Source of the DNA: DASTPP01 sp035762175
GTDB lineage: Bacteria; Myxococcota_A; Polyangia; Polyangiales; Polyangiaceae
Assembly (NCBI GenBank): GCA_035762175.1
Contig: DASTPP010000438.1
Coordinates: 29,698-93,697 of the forward strand
Length of the DNA: 64,000 nucleotides
Direction: 5' to 3'
Below the pieces are notes generated by a model. That model was not told where the DNA came from, made no database searches, and was given only the letters and a program-made list of their open reading frames with translations. Positions 34,022 to 43,101 of this stretch are shown here, piece after piece; the stretch's first letter is position 1; each line of letters starts with the position of its first letter. Position numbers and translations under genes: made by a program.

Positions 34022-34912
34022 CTACTTCCTCCCTCGGAGCCTGTCGAGCTTGGCCGCGATGATCTCGGCGCGAGCATGGTCGAGCGTTGCCGAAAGGTGC
34101 GGCGTCTCCCGCCACGCCCTCAGGACGTCGTCCGGCTTGCAGAGTTCGGGCAAGGCCCTCAACGTGACTGTCTGGCCTAGGGTCCTGATGTCGAAGCCGT
34201 TGCTCGCGCTCTTCGACTTGTTCATCTTGATGACGTTCGCGGCGAGCTCGATCTGCAGCTCGTGCGCCTTTCCGCCGTGCTCTTTGGTTAGCGCCGCGAT
34301 GACCTGCCGGTACGTTTCGTCTTCGCCCTCGGCGGTCGACGTGGCATCTTCGTCGGTCACGAGCTCGAGGTCGAGCATCGGCGAGAGCAGGGGCCAGTGC
34401 TCCGACCCGAGAAAGACGACATAGTTGTCGGGGCCGGTCGCGTACGACCGAACGATCTCGGCGACGACGACGTCGAAGGGCCCCGTGCGGCGGAACACCT
34501 GGTTCAGCGGCGACTTGCCTTGCGCCAGCGGGCGGTATTCGCTGCCATTTTTATTGATGTTGGGCCCGTACGCGAGCACGCTCAGGCCCCACACGTTGAA
34601 GCCGGCATTGAAGGCTTTCTGGACGAGGTCCACGTAGCTGACCTGGTTCTTGATGCGGTTCGAAAACTCCAAGTACTGGGCCCCGGGGTCGAACCCGAGC
34701 CTTTCGTACGCCCCCCTCGGGTCGACGAAGAGAAACTCGAAAAAGATCGTGTTGTACCCCTGCTCCTTCAGCGACGGCAGGCGCTGCAGCAGGCCTTTGA
34801 TGGGGGCGTCCGACTCGTGGTTGTAATCGGCATAGAAAATCGCCCGACGGGCCGAGCGGCCAGAGCCTTCGCCTGTGTTCGAATCGGGCCCGGGGGTGGG
34901 GGCTTGCATCAT
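34022..34912 (-). CDS. Tiki/ChaN-superfamily-like protein, candidate T6SS effector
   Basis: The protein is 296 residues without signal peptide. Its fold pattern is that of the Tiki/TraB/ChaN/EreA superfamily. A first strand ends in YADYNHES, a helix and strand follow (EQGYNTIFFEFLFVD), then a second strand pair with FNAGFNVWGLSVLAYGP, and near ~175 the second signature, NYVVFLGSEHWPLL. The paired histidines and the Glu in FFEF are the residues that line the metal site in that superfamily, some of whose members are toxin domains (Pasteurella PMT). The gene is convergent with the vgrG operon and next to a metallopeptidase. The effector role is inference. Confidence 0.65.
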   Translation of the reverse strand: MMQAPTPGPDSNTGEGSGRSARRAIFYADYNHESDAPIKGLLQRLPSLKEQGYNTIFFEFLFVDPRGAYERLGFDPGAQYLEFSNRIKNQVSYVDLVQKAFNAGFNVWGLSVLAYGPNINKNGSEYRPLAQGKSPLNQVFRRTGPFDVVVAEIVRSYATGPDNYVVFLGSEHWPLLSPMLDLELVTDEDATSTAEGEDETYRQVIAALTKEHGGKAHELQIELAANVIKMNKSKSASNGFDIRTLGQTVTLRALPELCKPDDVLRAWRETPHLSATLDHARAEIIAAKLDRLRGRK

Positions 34913-35005
34913 GGCGGTGGGGCCTTCCGTTCGAGGGCGAGCGGTGGGGGTGACTACTTATCAATTCCGCTCGGGGCCAGCAAGAGGCGGCCCACCGGGG
35001 CCGCG

Positions 35006-35974
35006 CTACGACAGGGTCACGTCGCCCTTTTCTTCGACGTCGTGGGCGACGAGCCCGAGCGACGAGCCCTTCTTCTCGAGCTTCGGGGCCTCGTCTTGCT
35101 TCGGGGCGGGCAGGTCGAGCTCGGTCACCTGCTTGGCGCCGCCGAAGTCTTTCTTCGCGTCGCCCGGGTAGCCGTTCTGGCTGACGACGTAGGCGATCTT
35201 GCTGCCCCAGAGCTTCGCCCCCTCGGCGAGCGACGTCGCGCCGGCCGACCAGGCGTCGTCGAACTTCGCCTCGAGCTGCTGGTCGAGGGCGAGCCCCACG
35301 GCCTTGTAGCTGAGCCGCGGGGGCAGCTTGCGCTGCCGGCGGTAAGCGTTCTCGCAGCAGTCGAGGCCCCGGCCGTGCAGCAGGCCGCAGACGATCTGCT
35401 CTTCGACGGCGACGTCGACGCCGACCTTGTCGACGGCCAGAATGCCCTTGGCGCGAACGAACTTGCGGCCGTCCCAGCGGGGCGAGATGCCGGCCGCGAT
35501 GAGGTAGGCGTGGCACAGCTCGTGAAAGAGCACGACGTCCAGATCGGCGCCGGTTTTGGCAAAATCGTCGTGGCCGAGCAATACCCCCTTTTGCACCTCG
35601 AGCTTGCCGCCTGGTTGCTTCCAGCCCGAGGCCGGTATGCGAACCAGGGGTATCTTGAGCTGCTGGTTGAATTGCGCGTCGCTGAGCCCCTTGGGCCGGT
35701 GCGCGGCCTGGCCCTCCCAGTCGATGCAGGTCTTGGTGCAGATGGGCGCGTTCGCGTCGCCCTTCTTCAGGCCGAACTGCAGCACGACGAGGGCCACGTC
35801 TTCGTTGGGCGACTTGACCAGCTTGCTCGGCGCGGCGGCGCCGAAGTACCGCAGCATGGTGGCCCCGAGGCCCGTGCCGCCGATCGTCTCGAGCAGGCCG
35901 ACGACCTCGTCCTGAAAGGCCTCGGTGCCGGCGACGATCGTCTTGCACGCTTTCAGGTAGCTCGCTTGCGGCAT
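35006..35974 (-). CDS. Zincin metallopeptidase (HExxH, M91-like), candidate T6SS effector
   Basis: The protein is 322 residues from the ATG at 35974; another in-frame ATG lies nine bases upstream. There is no signal peptide. A zinc-binding HELCH occurs in DLDVVLFHELCHAYLIAAG at ~150, with a downstream Glu-rich helix (VDVAVEEQIVCGLL) that could give the third ligand. A HELxHA motif in a short cytoplasm-made protein resembles the M91/NleD type of injected protease. Cys residues at CTKTC and LDCCENAY are unusual. It is transcribed with the Tiki-like gene 93 bp downstream, both pointing at vgrG, which makes an effector or effector-immunity pair plausible. Confidence 0.68.
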   Translation of the reverse strand: MPQASYLKACKTIVAGTEAFQDEVVGLLETIGGTGLGATMLRYFGAAAPSKLVKSPNEDVALVVLQFGLKKGDANAPICTKTCIDWEGQAAHRPKGLSDAQFNQQLKIPLVRIPASGWKQPGGKLEVQKGVLLGHDDFAKTGADLDVVLFHELCHAYLIAAGISPRWDGRKFVRAKGILAVDKVGVDVAVEEQIVCGLLHGRGLDCCENAYRRQRKLPPRLSYKAVGLALDQQLEAKFDDAWSAGATSLAEGAKLWGSKIAYVVSQNGYPGDAKKDFGGAKQVTELDLPAPKQDEAPKLEKKGSSLGLVAHDVEEKGDVTLS

Positions 35975-36112
35975 ACCCCGCATGGTTGCATCGGCGACCC
36001 CGCGGCGCCAGAGGCTCGCCGCCCCGGGCCGAGGCCGGCGCCCCGCGGGTACCCCACCGTCGGGCGTTCGTCGATGGACGCCCGGCCCCGCCAGCGCTAC
36101 CACGCAGGCGCG

Positions 36113-37033
36113 ATGTTCGTCCTCGTCGTCGGCGACGCCAACGCGGACCTCTGCGCGCGCCTCGCGCGCTTCCCGCGCGAGGGCGACGATAGCCCGCTCG
36201 CCGGCCTCGACTGGCAGAGCGGGGGCTCGGCCCTGAACGTGGCGACGGCGCTCGCGCGCCTGGGCGGCCGCGCGCGCCTCGCGGCTCGGGTCGGCGTCGA
36301 CCCCGCCGCGGAGGTGGCGCTCGACGCGCCGCGCCGGGCGGGCGTGGCGCTCGAGCTCGTGCAGCGCGACCCCTCGCTGGCGACCGGCCTCTGCTTCGCG
36401 GCGGTCTCGCCCGGCGGCGAGCGCACCTTCTTCAGCTACCGCGGCGCCAACGTGGCGCTCGCGGGCGTCGACGCGCCGGCCGCCTTTCGCGACGCCGCGT
36501 GGCTGCACCTCGGCGCCCACGCGCTGATCGAGGGCCCGCAGCGCGCGACCGCGCTCGCCCTGATCGACGAGGCGGAGCGGCGCGCGCTGGGCGTGTCGGT
36601 CGACCTCTGCCTGCCGCTCGTGCGCGGGGCGCCGGCCGAGGCGCGCGCGATCGTGGCGCGCGCGGCGGTGGCGTTCGCCAACGAGCGAGAGAGCGAGGCG
36701 GCCGAGGCGGCGGGGGTCGCGCTCGGCGCGGCGCGCGTGCTGGTCGAGAAGCTCGGGGCGCGCGGGGCGCGGGTCTGCCGGTCGGGGCAGGGGGTGGGCG
36801 TGCCCGCGTTCGCGGTCGAGGCGCGCGACACGACGGCGTGCGGCGACGCGTTCGTGGCGGGGTTCCTGCTGGCCACGGTGCGCGGCGCGCTGCCCGAGCA
36901 CGCGGCCGTGGTCGGCAACGCCGCCGGCGCCCTCACCGCGACGCGGCCGGGCGCGGCGCCGGCGCTGCCCTCGCGCGACGAGGTGCGCGGCCTGCTGGTC
37001 GAGCGGGGGGCGAGCGAGGCCTCTCTACTTTAG
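36113..37033 (+). CDS. PfkB-family carbohydrate kinase
   Basis: The protein is 306 residues from the ATG that starts MFVLVVGDANAD; an upstream in-frame ATG at 36074 would add 13 residues. The PfkB N-terminal signature SGGSALNVATALARLGG and C-terminal signature ARDTTACGDAFVAGF are both present, the latter with ACGD instead of the usual GAGD but with the catalytic Asp kept. The product should be a cytoplasmic ribokinase/fructokinase-like enzyme that phosphorylates a sugar or nucleoside. The substrate cannot be assigned, and no transport or sugar-catabolism genes are adjacent. Confidence 0.88.
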   Translation: MFVLVVGDANADLCARLARFPREGDDSPLAGLDWQSGGSALNVATALARLGGRARLAARVGVDPAAEVALDAPRRAGVALELVQRDPSLATGLCFAAVSPGGERTFFSYRGANVALAGVDAPAAFRDAAWLHLGAHALIEGPQRATALALIDEAERRALGVSVDLCLPLVRGAPAEARAIVARAAVAFANERESEAAEAAGVALGAARVLVEKLGARGARVCRSGQGVGVPAFAVEARDTTACGDAFVAGFLLATVRGALPEHAAVVGNAAGALTATRPGAAPALPSRDEVRGLLVERGASEASLL

Positions 37034-37134
37034 AGACCTCATGGCCCTGGGGGGCGCCCCCGCGGAGGCGCGCGCCGACGGGCGGGGCGCAAGAATCTTG
37101 GCCCGGGGGCGGCCGGATCTTTAACCACGTGCGC

Positions 37135-37335
37135 ATGAGCGAGCAATCGACCCCCCAGATCGTCAAAGCTTCCGCGCCTTCGGCCGCGCCGGCCGGCGCC
37201 AACGGGAAGCTCCGCGCGCTCCGCCCCGAGGGCGGCGCATCGCACCCGGCCGATGAAGCGGCGCCGAATGCCTTGCACGATGGTTGGTTCCGAGACGTCG
37301 ACGGGCGTCTGTGGCGGGCCGACAGCGACGGCTGA
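37135..37335 (+). CDS. Small hypothetical protein
   Basis: The putative 66-residue protein starts MSEQSTPQIVKAS and ends in a tryptophan-containing acidic tail (HDGWFRDVDGRLWRADSDG). It has no signal peptide or domain that can be named. A purine-poor upstream region gives no clear ribosome-binding site, so the call rests on a natural-looking amino-acid composition and an isolated position between two plus-strand genes. Confidence 0.45.
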   Translation: MSEQSTPQIVKASAPSAAPAGANGKLRALRPEGGASHPADEAAPNALHDGWFRDVDGRLWRADSDG

Positions 37336-37531
37336 GCGCGGCGTCGTCCGGCGCGCTCGGGCGAAGCGTTCTGACGCGCGCCCGCGTCGAACGGGGCGCC
37401 TTCCGGGCGCGGCGGCGGGGGCCGGCCGTCGAACGCCCCGGGGCGCGGGGGCGTCCGGGCGGCGCGCGTTGCCGTTACGGGGCAGCCCCGCGGAGGGCCG
37501 AAGTGGGGTAGTCTCCGGGCTCCGAACGACC

Positions 37532-38587
37532 ATGGCGATGGCGAAGGTTGGGCCCCCGCGGGCGCGCGCGGCGATCGTGCTCGTGCTGGGGGCGGCGCTG
37601 TTCGGGCCGCGGGCCGCGCTCGCGCAGGCGGGGCCGCCGGCCGACGAGGCGCCCGCGGCGAGGGCGGCGCCCAGGCCCGAAGACGAGGCGGTGGCCGATG
37701 AGCTCTTCCGGCAGGGGCGCGCCGCGCTCGAGGCCCGCGACTACGGCGCCGCGTGCGCGAAGTTCGCCGAGAGCCAGCGGCTCTCGCCGCGGGGCGGCAC
37801 CCTGCTCAACCTCGCCCGCTGCCATGAGCTCGAGGGCAAGACGGCCAGCGCGTGGGCCGAGTTCGGCGCCGCGCTACGCCAAGCGAAGCGCGAGGGGCGG
37901 CCCGACCGCGAGCAGATCGCGCGCGAGCACCTCGGCGCCCTCGAGGCCCGGCTCTCGCGCCTGACGGTGGTGGTGCCGCCCGCGGCCGACCTCCCGGGCC
38001 TGGTGGTGCGGTGCGACGGCACCGAGTTCAAGCGGGCCGTCTGGGGCGGGGCGGTGCCGGTCGACCCGGGGCCGCACGTCGTCGAGGCCTCGGCGCCGGG
38101 CAGGCTGCCCTTTCGCGCGAGCGTGCGGGTGGGGCCCGAGGGCGATCGGCAGAGCGTGACCTTGCCCCCCTTGCGCGAGGCGCCGAGCGACCCGGCCGCC
38201 GGGCGCGAGGCCCCCGGGCCGGCCGCGCCGCCGCCCTGGCGGTCGATCGGCTGGGCGGCCCTCGGCGTCGGGGCGGCCGGCCTCGGGGTCTCGGCCCTGT
38301 TCGGGGGGCTCGCGATCGCCGAGGGCCGCGAGGCCGACGACCGCTGCGGCGGCGACGGCGACCCCGAGCGGTGCCTCGATCGGCGCGGCGTGCGCGCGAA
38401 CGAGCGGGCCAAGTCGTTCGCCGACGCCTCGACCTTGAGCGCCGCGTTCGGCCTCGCCCTCGCCGGGGCGGGCATCTACCTCGTGCTCAGCCACCCGCGG
38501 GGGGCCGCGCCCGGCGCGCCGGCCCGGCCCCCGGCGTCGGCGATCGTCGTGGGGCCGCGGGGCGTCGGGCTGGTCGCGAGGTTCTGA
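37532..38587 (+). CDS. Periplasmic TPR/PEGA-type protein with C-terminal membrane segments
   Basis: The protein is 351 residues from the ATG at 37532. A signal peptide (IVLVLGAALFGPRAALAQA) is followed by a TPR pair (ADELFRQGRAALEARDYGAA, GTLLNLARCHELEGK) and a small beta domain of PEGA type (VVRCDGTEF, VPVDPGPHVVEASAPGRLP). Then two hydrophobic helices flank a Cys-containing Asp/Arg loop (IGWAALGVGAAGLGVSALF, LSAAFGLALAGAGIYLVL). Such proteins are abundant in Polyangiales and often lie beside Ser/Thr kinases. Here a kinase gene converges with only three bases between the stops. Confidence 0.85.
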   Translation: MAMAKVGPPRARAAIVLVLGAALFGPRAALAQAGPPADEAPAARAAPRPEDEAVADELFRQGRAALEARDYGAACAKFAESQRLSPRGGTLLNLARCHELEGKTASAWAEFGAALRQAKREGRPDREQIAREHLGALEARLSRLTVVVPPAADLPGLVVRCDGTEFKRAVWGGAVPVDPGPHVVEASAPGRLPFRASVRVGPEGDRQSVTLPPLREAPSDPAAGREAPGPAAPPPWRSIGWAALGVGAAGLGVSALFGGLAIAEGREADDRCGGDGDPERCLDRRGVRANERAKSFADASTLSAAFGLALAGAGIYLVLSHPRGAAPGAPARPPASAIVVGPRGVGLVARF

Positions 38588-38590
38588 CGA

Positions 38591-40135
38591 TCAGTCGCGG
38601 TCCCAGGGGTCGAGCGAGGCGGCGGGTTTCGGCGGCGGCGGCGCGGCGGAGGCCGAGGGCGACGCGAGGGGCTTGGGGCGCGCCGGGGCCGGGGGCGGCT
38701 TGGGCGCGGGGGGCTTGAGGGCGCTCGCCAGAGCGGCGGCCTCGGGGCCGGGGGGCGCAGAGGCGCGGGGCGGGTCAGGGGCCGAGGCCGAGGCCGAGGC
38801 CGGGGTCGGGGCCGGGGCCGAGGCCGGGGGCGGCGGCGGGGGCGTGGCTTCGACCGAGGTCGCCGAGCTCGTGCCGGCGGGCGGCGCGGGGGGGCGCAGA
38901 GACGACGTGCGCGAAGCGCTCGCGCTGTCGTCGACCCAGCGGAAGGTGAGCGCAGCCGAGAACAGGACGAGGGCCGCGAACGCGAGGGTCGGCCAGGTGA
39001 TGCGTCGGCGCGGGGCGGCGTCGCGCGGCGACGGGGTGGACGTGCGCGCGGCGAGCGACCCGAGGGTCGGCGAGGGCGTCTCGTCGGGGGCGGGCGCGGC
39101 GGGGGCGGCCGGCTTCGCGGGGGGCTCGGCCTTTCGGGGGTCGTTCGTCGCGGGCGCGAGGCTCGAGGGCCCGTCGAGGGTGGGGTCGAGGGTGGGCTCG
39201 GCGAGGGCGGAGGGCCCGGCCTCGCCGGGCTCGTCGGGCAGGACGCTGGTGAGGGCGGCGCGGGGGGCGGGTTGCCCGAGGGCCTCGGCGAGCGCCCCGA
39301 TTTGCACCCCGGCCGAGGGCCAGCGCGAGGCGGGGTCGGGGCGGCACGAGCGCAAGAACCACTGGTCGAAGGCCTCGCCGAGGTCGCAGCCGCGCGTCGA
39401 GGGGGCCGCCACGCGCTCGTAGACGATCTGCGCGAGGACGTGGGCCGGCGTCCCGCCGTCCCAGTAGGGGCGGCCGCTCAGCAGGCGGTAGGCGACCATG
39501 GCGAGCGACCACAGGTCGGCGGGCGGGCCGAGCGCGCTCGAGAGGCCCATCGCCTGCTCGGGGCTCATGTAGATGGGCGTGCCGAAGACCACGCCGCTCG
39601 CGGTGGGGGCGCGGTCGGTCTCGTCGTGGTCGAGGAACTTGGCGAGCCCGAAGTCGAGCACCTTGACGAGCGGCGAGCCGTCGTCGCGCTTCGTGAGGAA
39701 GAGGTTCTCCGGCTTCAGATCGCGGTGCACGACGCCGAGCGCGTGGGCGCGATCGAGGGCGCGCGCGGCCTGGCCGAGCCACTCGACGACGTCGCCGGGG
39801 GGCAGGGGGCCGGCGGCGGCGAGGGCGCCGAGGTCGCGGCCCTTGAGGAGCTCCATCACCAGAAAGGGCGCGCCCTCGAGCTCGGGGGCGACGTCGGCGT
39901 CGACGACGTGCACGACGTGCTCGCTCTTGAGCCGCACCGCGATGCGCGCCTCGCGCCGGAAGCGCTCGACCGTCGCCAGGTCGAGCCGCGACTGGGCGCG
40001 CAAGAGCTTCAGCGCGAGGCGCTCGCCCGTGTGAACGTGCTCGACGAGGAAGACCGCGCCCATGCCGCCCGAGCCCAGGTGTCGGATCGGGCGGTAGCGT
40101 CCTGCGAGGCAGGGGGGCAAGCTCGTCGGGGGCAT
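38591..40135 (-). CDS. Pkn-type serine/threonine protein kinase with membrane anchor
   Basis: The protein is 514 residues. The kinase domain spans ~12-280 with all key motifs: Gly loop LGSGGMGAVF, ALKLL lysine, HRDLKPEN catalytic loop, DFG (VLDFGLAKF), and SPEQAMGLSS for APE. A Pro/Ala/Ser linker leads to one transmembrane segment at ~385-405 (WPTLAFAALVLFSAALTF) and a long Pro/Ala-rich extracytoplasmic tail. It is a receptor-like Hanks kinase typical of myxobacteria, divergent from the RCC1-type lipoprotein gene. The tail has no recognisable sensor fold. Confidence 0.93.
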   Translation of the reverse strand: MPPTSLPPCLAGRYRPIRHLGSGGMGAVFLVEHVHTGERLALKLLRAQSRLDLATVERFRREARIAVRLKSEHVVHVVDADVAPELEGAPFLVMELLKGRDLGALAAAGPLPPGDVVEWLGQAARALDRAHALGVVHRDLKPENLFLTKRDDGSPLVKVLDFGLAKFLDHDETDRAPTASGVVFGTPIYMSPEQAMGLSSALGPPADLWSLAMVAYRLLSGRPYWDGGTPAHVLAQIVYERVAAPSTRGCDLGEAFDQWFLRSCRPDPASRWPSAGVQIGALAEALGQPAPRAALTSVLPDEPGEAGPSALAEPTLDPTLDGPSSLAPATNDPRKAEPPAKPAAPAAPAPDETPSPTLGSLAARTSTPSPRDAAPRRRITWPTLAFAALVLFSAALTFRWVDDSASASRTSSLRPPAPPAGTSSATSVEATPPPPPPASAPAPTPASASASAPDPPRASAPPGPEAAALASALKPPAPKPPPAPARPKPLASPSASAAPPPPKPAASLDPWDRD

Positions 40136-40365
40136 GGGGGGGGCGGTGGGCGCGGCGCGCAGGCTCGGTTCGTGTCAGGGTTTCTCGCTTCCGTCGAGGG
40201 GTCAACGGGGTGGCTCGCGGCCCGCCCCCTTGGGCCCGAGCCCGGCGGCCCGCGGCCGGGGTGGGCCTCGGGCGTGCGCCCCGAACTCGGCCGCGTCGGG
40301 GCGCCCGGGCGCGGGGGGGGCCGCGCTTGACGCTCTTTCGGCGCGCCCGTACGAGAACGGGGGCG

Positions 40366-42369
40366 ATGGGCCGAGCGACGCGGGGGGCTTTGGGGGCAGG
40401 GCGGCGCGGGCGGGGGTTCGGTCGCGGCGCGGCGCTCGGGGCCCTTGTGGCGCTGGCGGGCGCGGGCGGCTGCCGCCAGCTCGCGGGCATCGGCGACGTC
40501 GGGTGCGCCCCGGGCTGTAGCGTCGATGGGCTCGTTCGGCTCGAATGCGAGGCCGACGGCAGGGTGCGGGCGGTGACCTGCGGCGAGGGCTCGTCGTGCC
40601 GCGACGGCGAGTGCCTGCCCTGCATCGATCGCTGCGACGGGCCCTCCGCCCGCTTCGTCTGCGCGAACGGCCCCTCCGCGCCGGCCGAGCCCTGCCCGGC
40701 CGACACCCCGTACTGCCTCGCGGGCGCCTGCGTCGAGTGCCTCGGGCCGGGCGACTGCAGCGTGATCGGCGAGGCCTGCGTCGAGGCGGCGTGCGAGGGC
40801 GGGCGCTGCGCGGCGCGCCCCGTCGAGGCCGAGGCGCGGCGCAAGGCGCCCGACCCGATGCCGGGCGACTGCGTGGCGCTCTTTTGCAACGGCACCGCCG
40901 AGCCCTTCGGCATGCCCGACGCGTCCGACGGGCCCGACGACGGCAACGAGTGCACGACCGAGCGCTGCGCCGAGGCGTTGTCCGAGATCGTGCGGGGCTT
41001 CGCGCCCGACGGCGCGCGCTGCCGCGGGGGCGAGGGCCGCTGCGACGGCGGGGGCCGCTGCCAGACGGTCCGGCGGCTCGCCTCGAGGGGCGACTTCACC
41101 TGCGCCTTGATGAGCGACGGGGCCGTCTGGTGCTGGGGCGCCAACGACGCCGGCCAGCTCGGTAGCAGCCCGGCCGGCGACCCGCCGGGGGCCAACAGCG
41201 CCCGGCCGGTGCGCGTGCCGAACTTCGGCCTGCAGGGCGGCAACGGCCTGCGGGTGCCCGTCGGCGAGGGCGACGACCACACCCTCGTCGCCTCGACGCG
41301 CTTCGCGTGCGCGCTCGCCGAGCCGGTCAGCAGCGGGCGACCCACCGCCCCGCCCGCCGTGTACTGCTGGGGCGGGGCGGCGGCCGGCCAGAACAATTTC
41401 ACCAAGATCAACCTGCCCGCCGACCGCGTGCCCGTCTCGCTCGCCACCGGCCAGGGCTTCGCCTGCGTCTTGTCGGGCGATCGTCGCTCGATCGATTGCT
41501 GGGGCGAGGCCGGCCAAGGGCAGCTCGGCACGGGCACGGTGCTGAGCGGTTCGTACGGCCAACCCCAGCCCGTGGCCATGCCGCTCATGGCCCCGAACGA
41601 CGACGTCGTCTCGCTCGCCGCCGGCCAGCAGCACGCGTGCATCGCGCTCAGCGACGGCCGCGTCTTCTGTTGGGGGAGCAACCTGGCCGGCCAGCTCAGC
41701 GGCCCGTTCTGCCCCTGCCCCGGCGGGTGCGAGCCGCCGCAGGGGCCCGAGTGTACCCAAGACCGGTCGTTCGGGCCGGTCGAAGTGGGGCCGCTGCCCT
41801 TGCAGGTCGACGAGCGGGTCGTGCGCGTCGCGGCGGGCCCGTCGGCCACCTGCGCCCTGACCTCGGCCGGACGGGCCCTATGCTGGGGGAGGAACGGGTA
41901 CGGCGAGCTCGGCCTCACGCCCTCCGCCTTCGTCGTCAAGAACGCGCCCGCCCCGATGCAGACCTTCGACGGCGCGGGCGAGAGCGACGACCTGACGTAC
42001 GCGGCCACGGCGGCCTTCGGCGACGGGCAGCACGCGTGCGGGCTCGCCACCGACGGCGCCGCGTTCTGCTGGGGCTCCGCCGTCGATGGCCAGGTCGTGG
42101 CCCTGCCGGGCGGGGCCCTCCCGCCGGGCTGCGGGACCTTCGGCGGCGCCACGATCTGTCTGCCTTCGCTGGCGCGGGCGCCCCTGTTCTCGGGGCGCGC
42201 GCTCGACGTCGTCGCGGGCATCGCGCATAGCTGCGCGCTGCTCGAAGACGCGGCGGTCTGGTGCTGGGGCAACAACCAATACGGACAGCGGGGCGACGGC
42301 TCCTTCTCGAGCCTGCCCGTGCCCGACGTGGGCCCCACGAAGGTCGTCTGGCCCTGGTCGGCGCCTTAG
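40366..42369 (+). CDS. RCC1-repeat propeller lipoprotein
   Basis: The protein is 667 residues from the ATG after GAACGGGGG; an upstream in-frame start gives an unlikely Arg/Pro leader. A signal sequence ends in the lipobox AGAGGC. Residues ~25-230 are a Cys-rich EGF/disulphide region common to myxobacterial outer-surface proteins (CGEGSSCRDGECLPC, CNGTAEPFG). The rest has seven RCC1-like blades, each with a CWGxN/G core (WCWGANDAGQLG, DCWGEAGQGQLG, FCWGSNLAGQLS, LCWGRNGYGELG, WCWGNNQYGQRG). A secreted seven-bladed propeller that binds a ligand or partner is expected. Confidence 0.92.
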   Translation: MGRATRGALGAGRRGRGFGRGAALGALVALAGAGGCRQLAGIGDVGCAPGCSVDGLVRLECEADGRVRAVTCGEGSSCRDGECLPCIDRCDGPSARFVCANGPSAPAEPCPADTPYCLAGACVECLGPGDCSVIGEACVEAACEGGRCAARPVEAEARRKAPDPMPGDCVALFCNGTAEPFGMPDASDGPDDGNECTTERCAEALSEIVRGFAPDGARCRGGEGRCDGGGRCQTVRRLASRGDFTCALMSDGAVWCWGANDAGQLGSSPAGDPPGANSARPVRVPNFGLQGGNGLRVPVGEGDDHTLVASTRFACALAEPVSSGRPTAPPAVYCWGGAAAGQNNFTKINLPADRVPVSLATGQGFACVLSGDRRSIDCWGEAGQGQLGTGTVLSGSYGQPQPVAMPLMAPNDDVVSLAAGQQHACIALSDGRVFCWGSNLAGQLSGPFCPCPGGCEPPQGPECTQDRSFGPVEVGPLPLQVDERVVRVAAGPSATCALTSAGRALCWGRNGYGELGLTPSAFVVKNAPAPMQTFDGAGESDDLTYAATAAFGDGQHACGLATDGAAFCWGSAVDGQVVALPGGALPPGCGTFGGATICLPSLARAPLFSGRALDVVAGIAHSCALLEDAAVWCWGNNQYGQRGDGSFSSLPVPDVGPTKVVWPWSAP

Positions 42370-42419
42370 CGCCCCGGGCCCCGGAGCGCGCCCGGCACGC
42401 CGCGTTCGAAGACGCCACG

Positions 42420-43079
42420 ATGTACCGGCACCCCACGCCGCCCGCGCCGAACGTCGACCCCCCGGACGAGCTGGTCTACGCCGCCGTCGACCGCGGGCGC
42501 AATCGGGGCTCGGCGGCGGCGGTCTTCCAGCTCGTCTCGCTGCCCGGCGTCGTCGGCATCGCGCTCGCCACCCTGCTGTCGCCCGAGGCGGGCTTCGCCG
42601 GGCTGGTGGGCGCGGGGGCGCTCTCGGCGTGGTGGTGGCGCACGGCGCCGCACCAGGGCGGGGCCATCTTCCGCGTGGCGGGCGGCGAGGTCACGCTGCT
42701 GTCGCGCAACGGCAAGCGCGAGCGGGCCCGCTTCCGGATGGGCGACCTCGCCTACGTCGAGCTCGACACCAAGACGATCCAGCGGGTCCAAGAGGGCGGG
42801 GGGCCCGTGCCCGATCTGCGCTTCGTTCAAACCACCGTCGGCCCCGAGGTCGACAACGCGCGCATCGTGCTCATCGTGCAGGGGCGCATGATACCGCTGA
42901 CCGAAGAGTACCTCTCGTACACCGACACGATCGAGTGGTTCAGCCGCATTCGACTCTTCCTGCGCCGGCGGGGCTGGGTGCCGGCCGACGAGGCCGCGCC
43001 CGACGGGGGCGAAGGGGGCGGCCGCCGCGGGCGCCGCGCGGCGCAGAAAGGCGGCGCGGCGCCCGATTCGGCCGGGTAG
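42420..43079 (+). CDS. Hypothetical membrane protein with PH-like cytoplasmic domain
   Basis: The protein is 219 residues. After a polar N-terminus there are two closely spaced membrane helices (AAAVFQLVSLPGVVGIALAT, GFAGLVGAGALSAWWW), then a ~110-residue soluble beta domain (GAIFRVAGGEVTLLSRNGKR, LAYVELDTKTIQRV, ARIVLIVQGRMIPL) and an Arg/Gly tail. The beta domain followed by FSRIRLFLRRRGW is reminiscent of bacterial PH-like modules, but this is weak. It lies 50 bp after the RCC1 gene and could be co-transcribed. Confidence 0.75.
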   Translation: MYRHPTPPAPNVDPPDELVYAAVDRGRNRGSAAAVFQLVSLPGVVGIALATLLSPEAGFAGLVGAGALSAWWWRTAPHQGGAIFRVAGGEVTLLSRNGKRERARFRMGDLAYVELDTKTIQRVQEGGGPVPDLRFVQTTVGPEVDNARIVLIVQGRMIPLTEEYLSYTDTIEWFSRIRLFLRRRGWVPADEAAPDGGEGGGRRGRRAAQKGGAAPDSAG

Positions 43080-43101
43080 GCGCGCCCGGGCTCGACGCCC
43101 T

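Noticed and set aside
34397..36112. Plus-strand extension upstream of the PfkB kinase.
   Set aside because: The extension is antisense to the two candidate effector genes, and the kinase fold begins at the ATG at 36113.
38775..42338. Minus-strand open frame of about 1190 codons across the kinase and RCC1 genes.
   Set aside because: It runs antisense to the RCC1 lipoprotein and in the wrong frame of the kinase, both of which have clear motifs.
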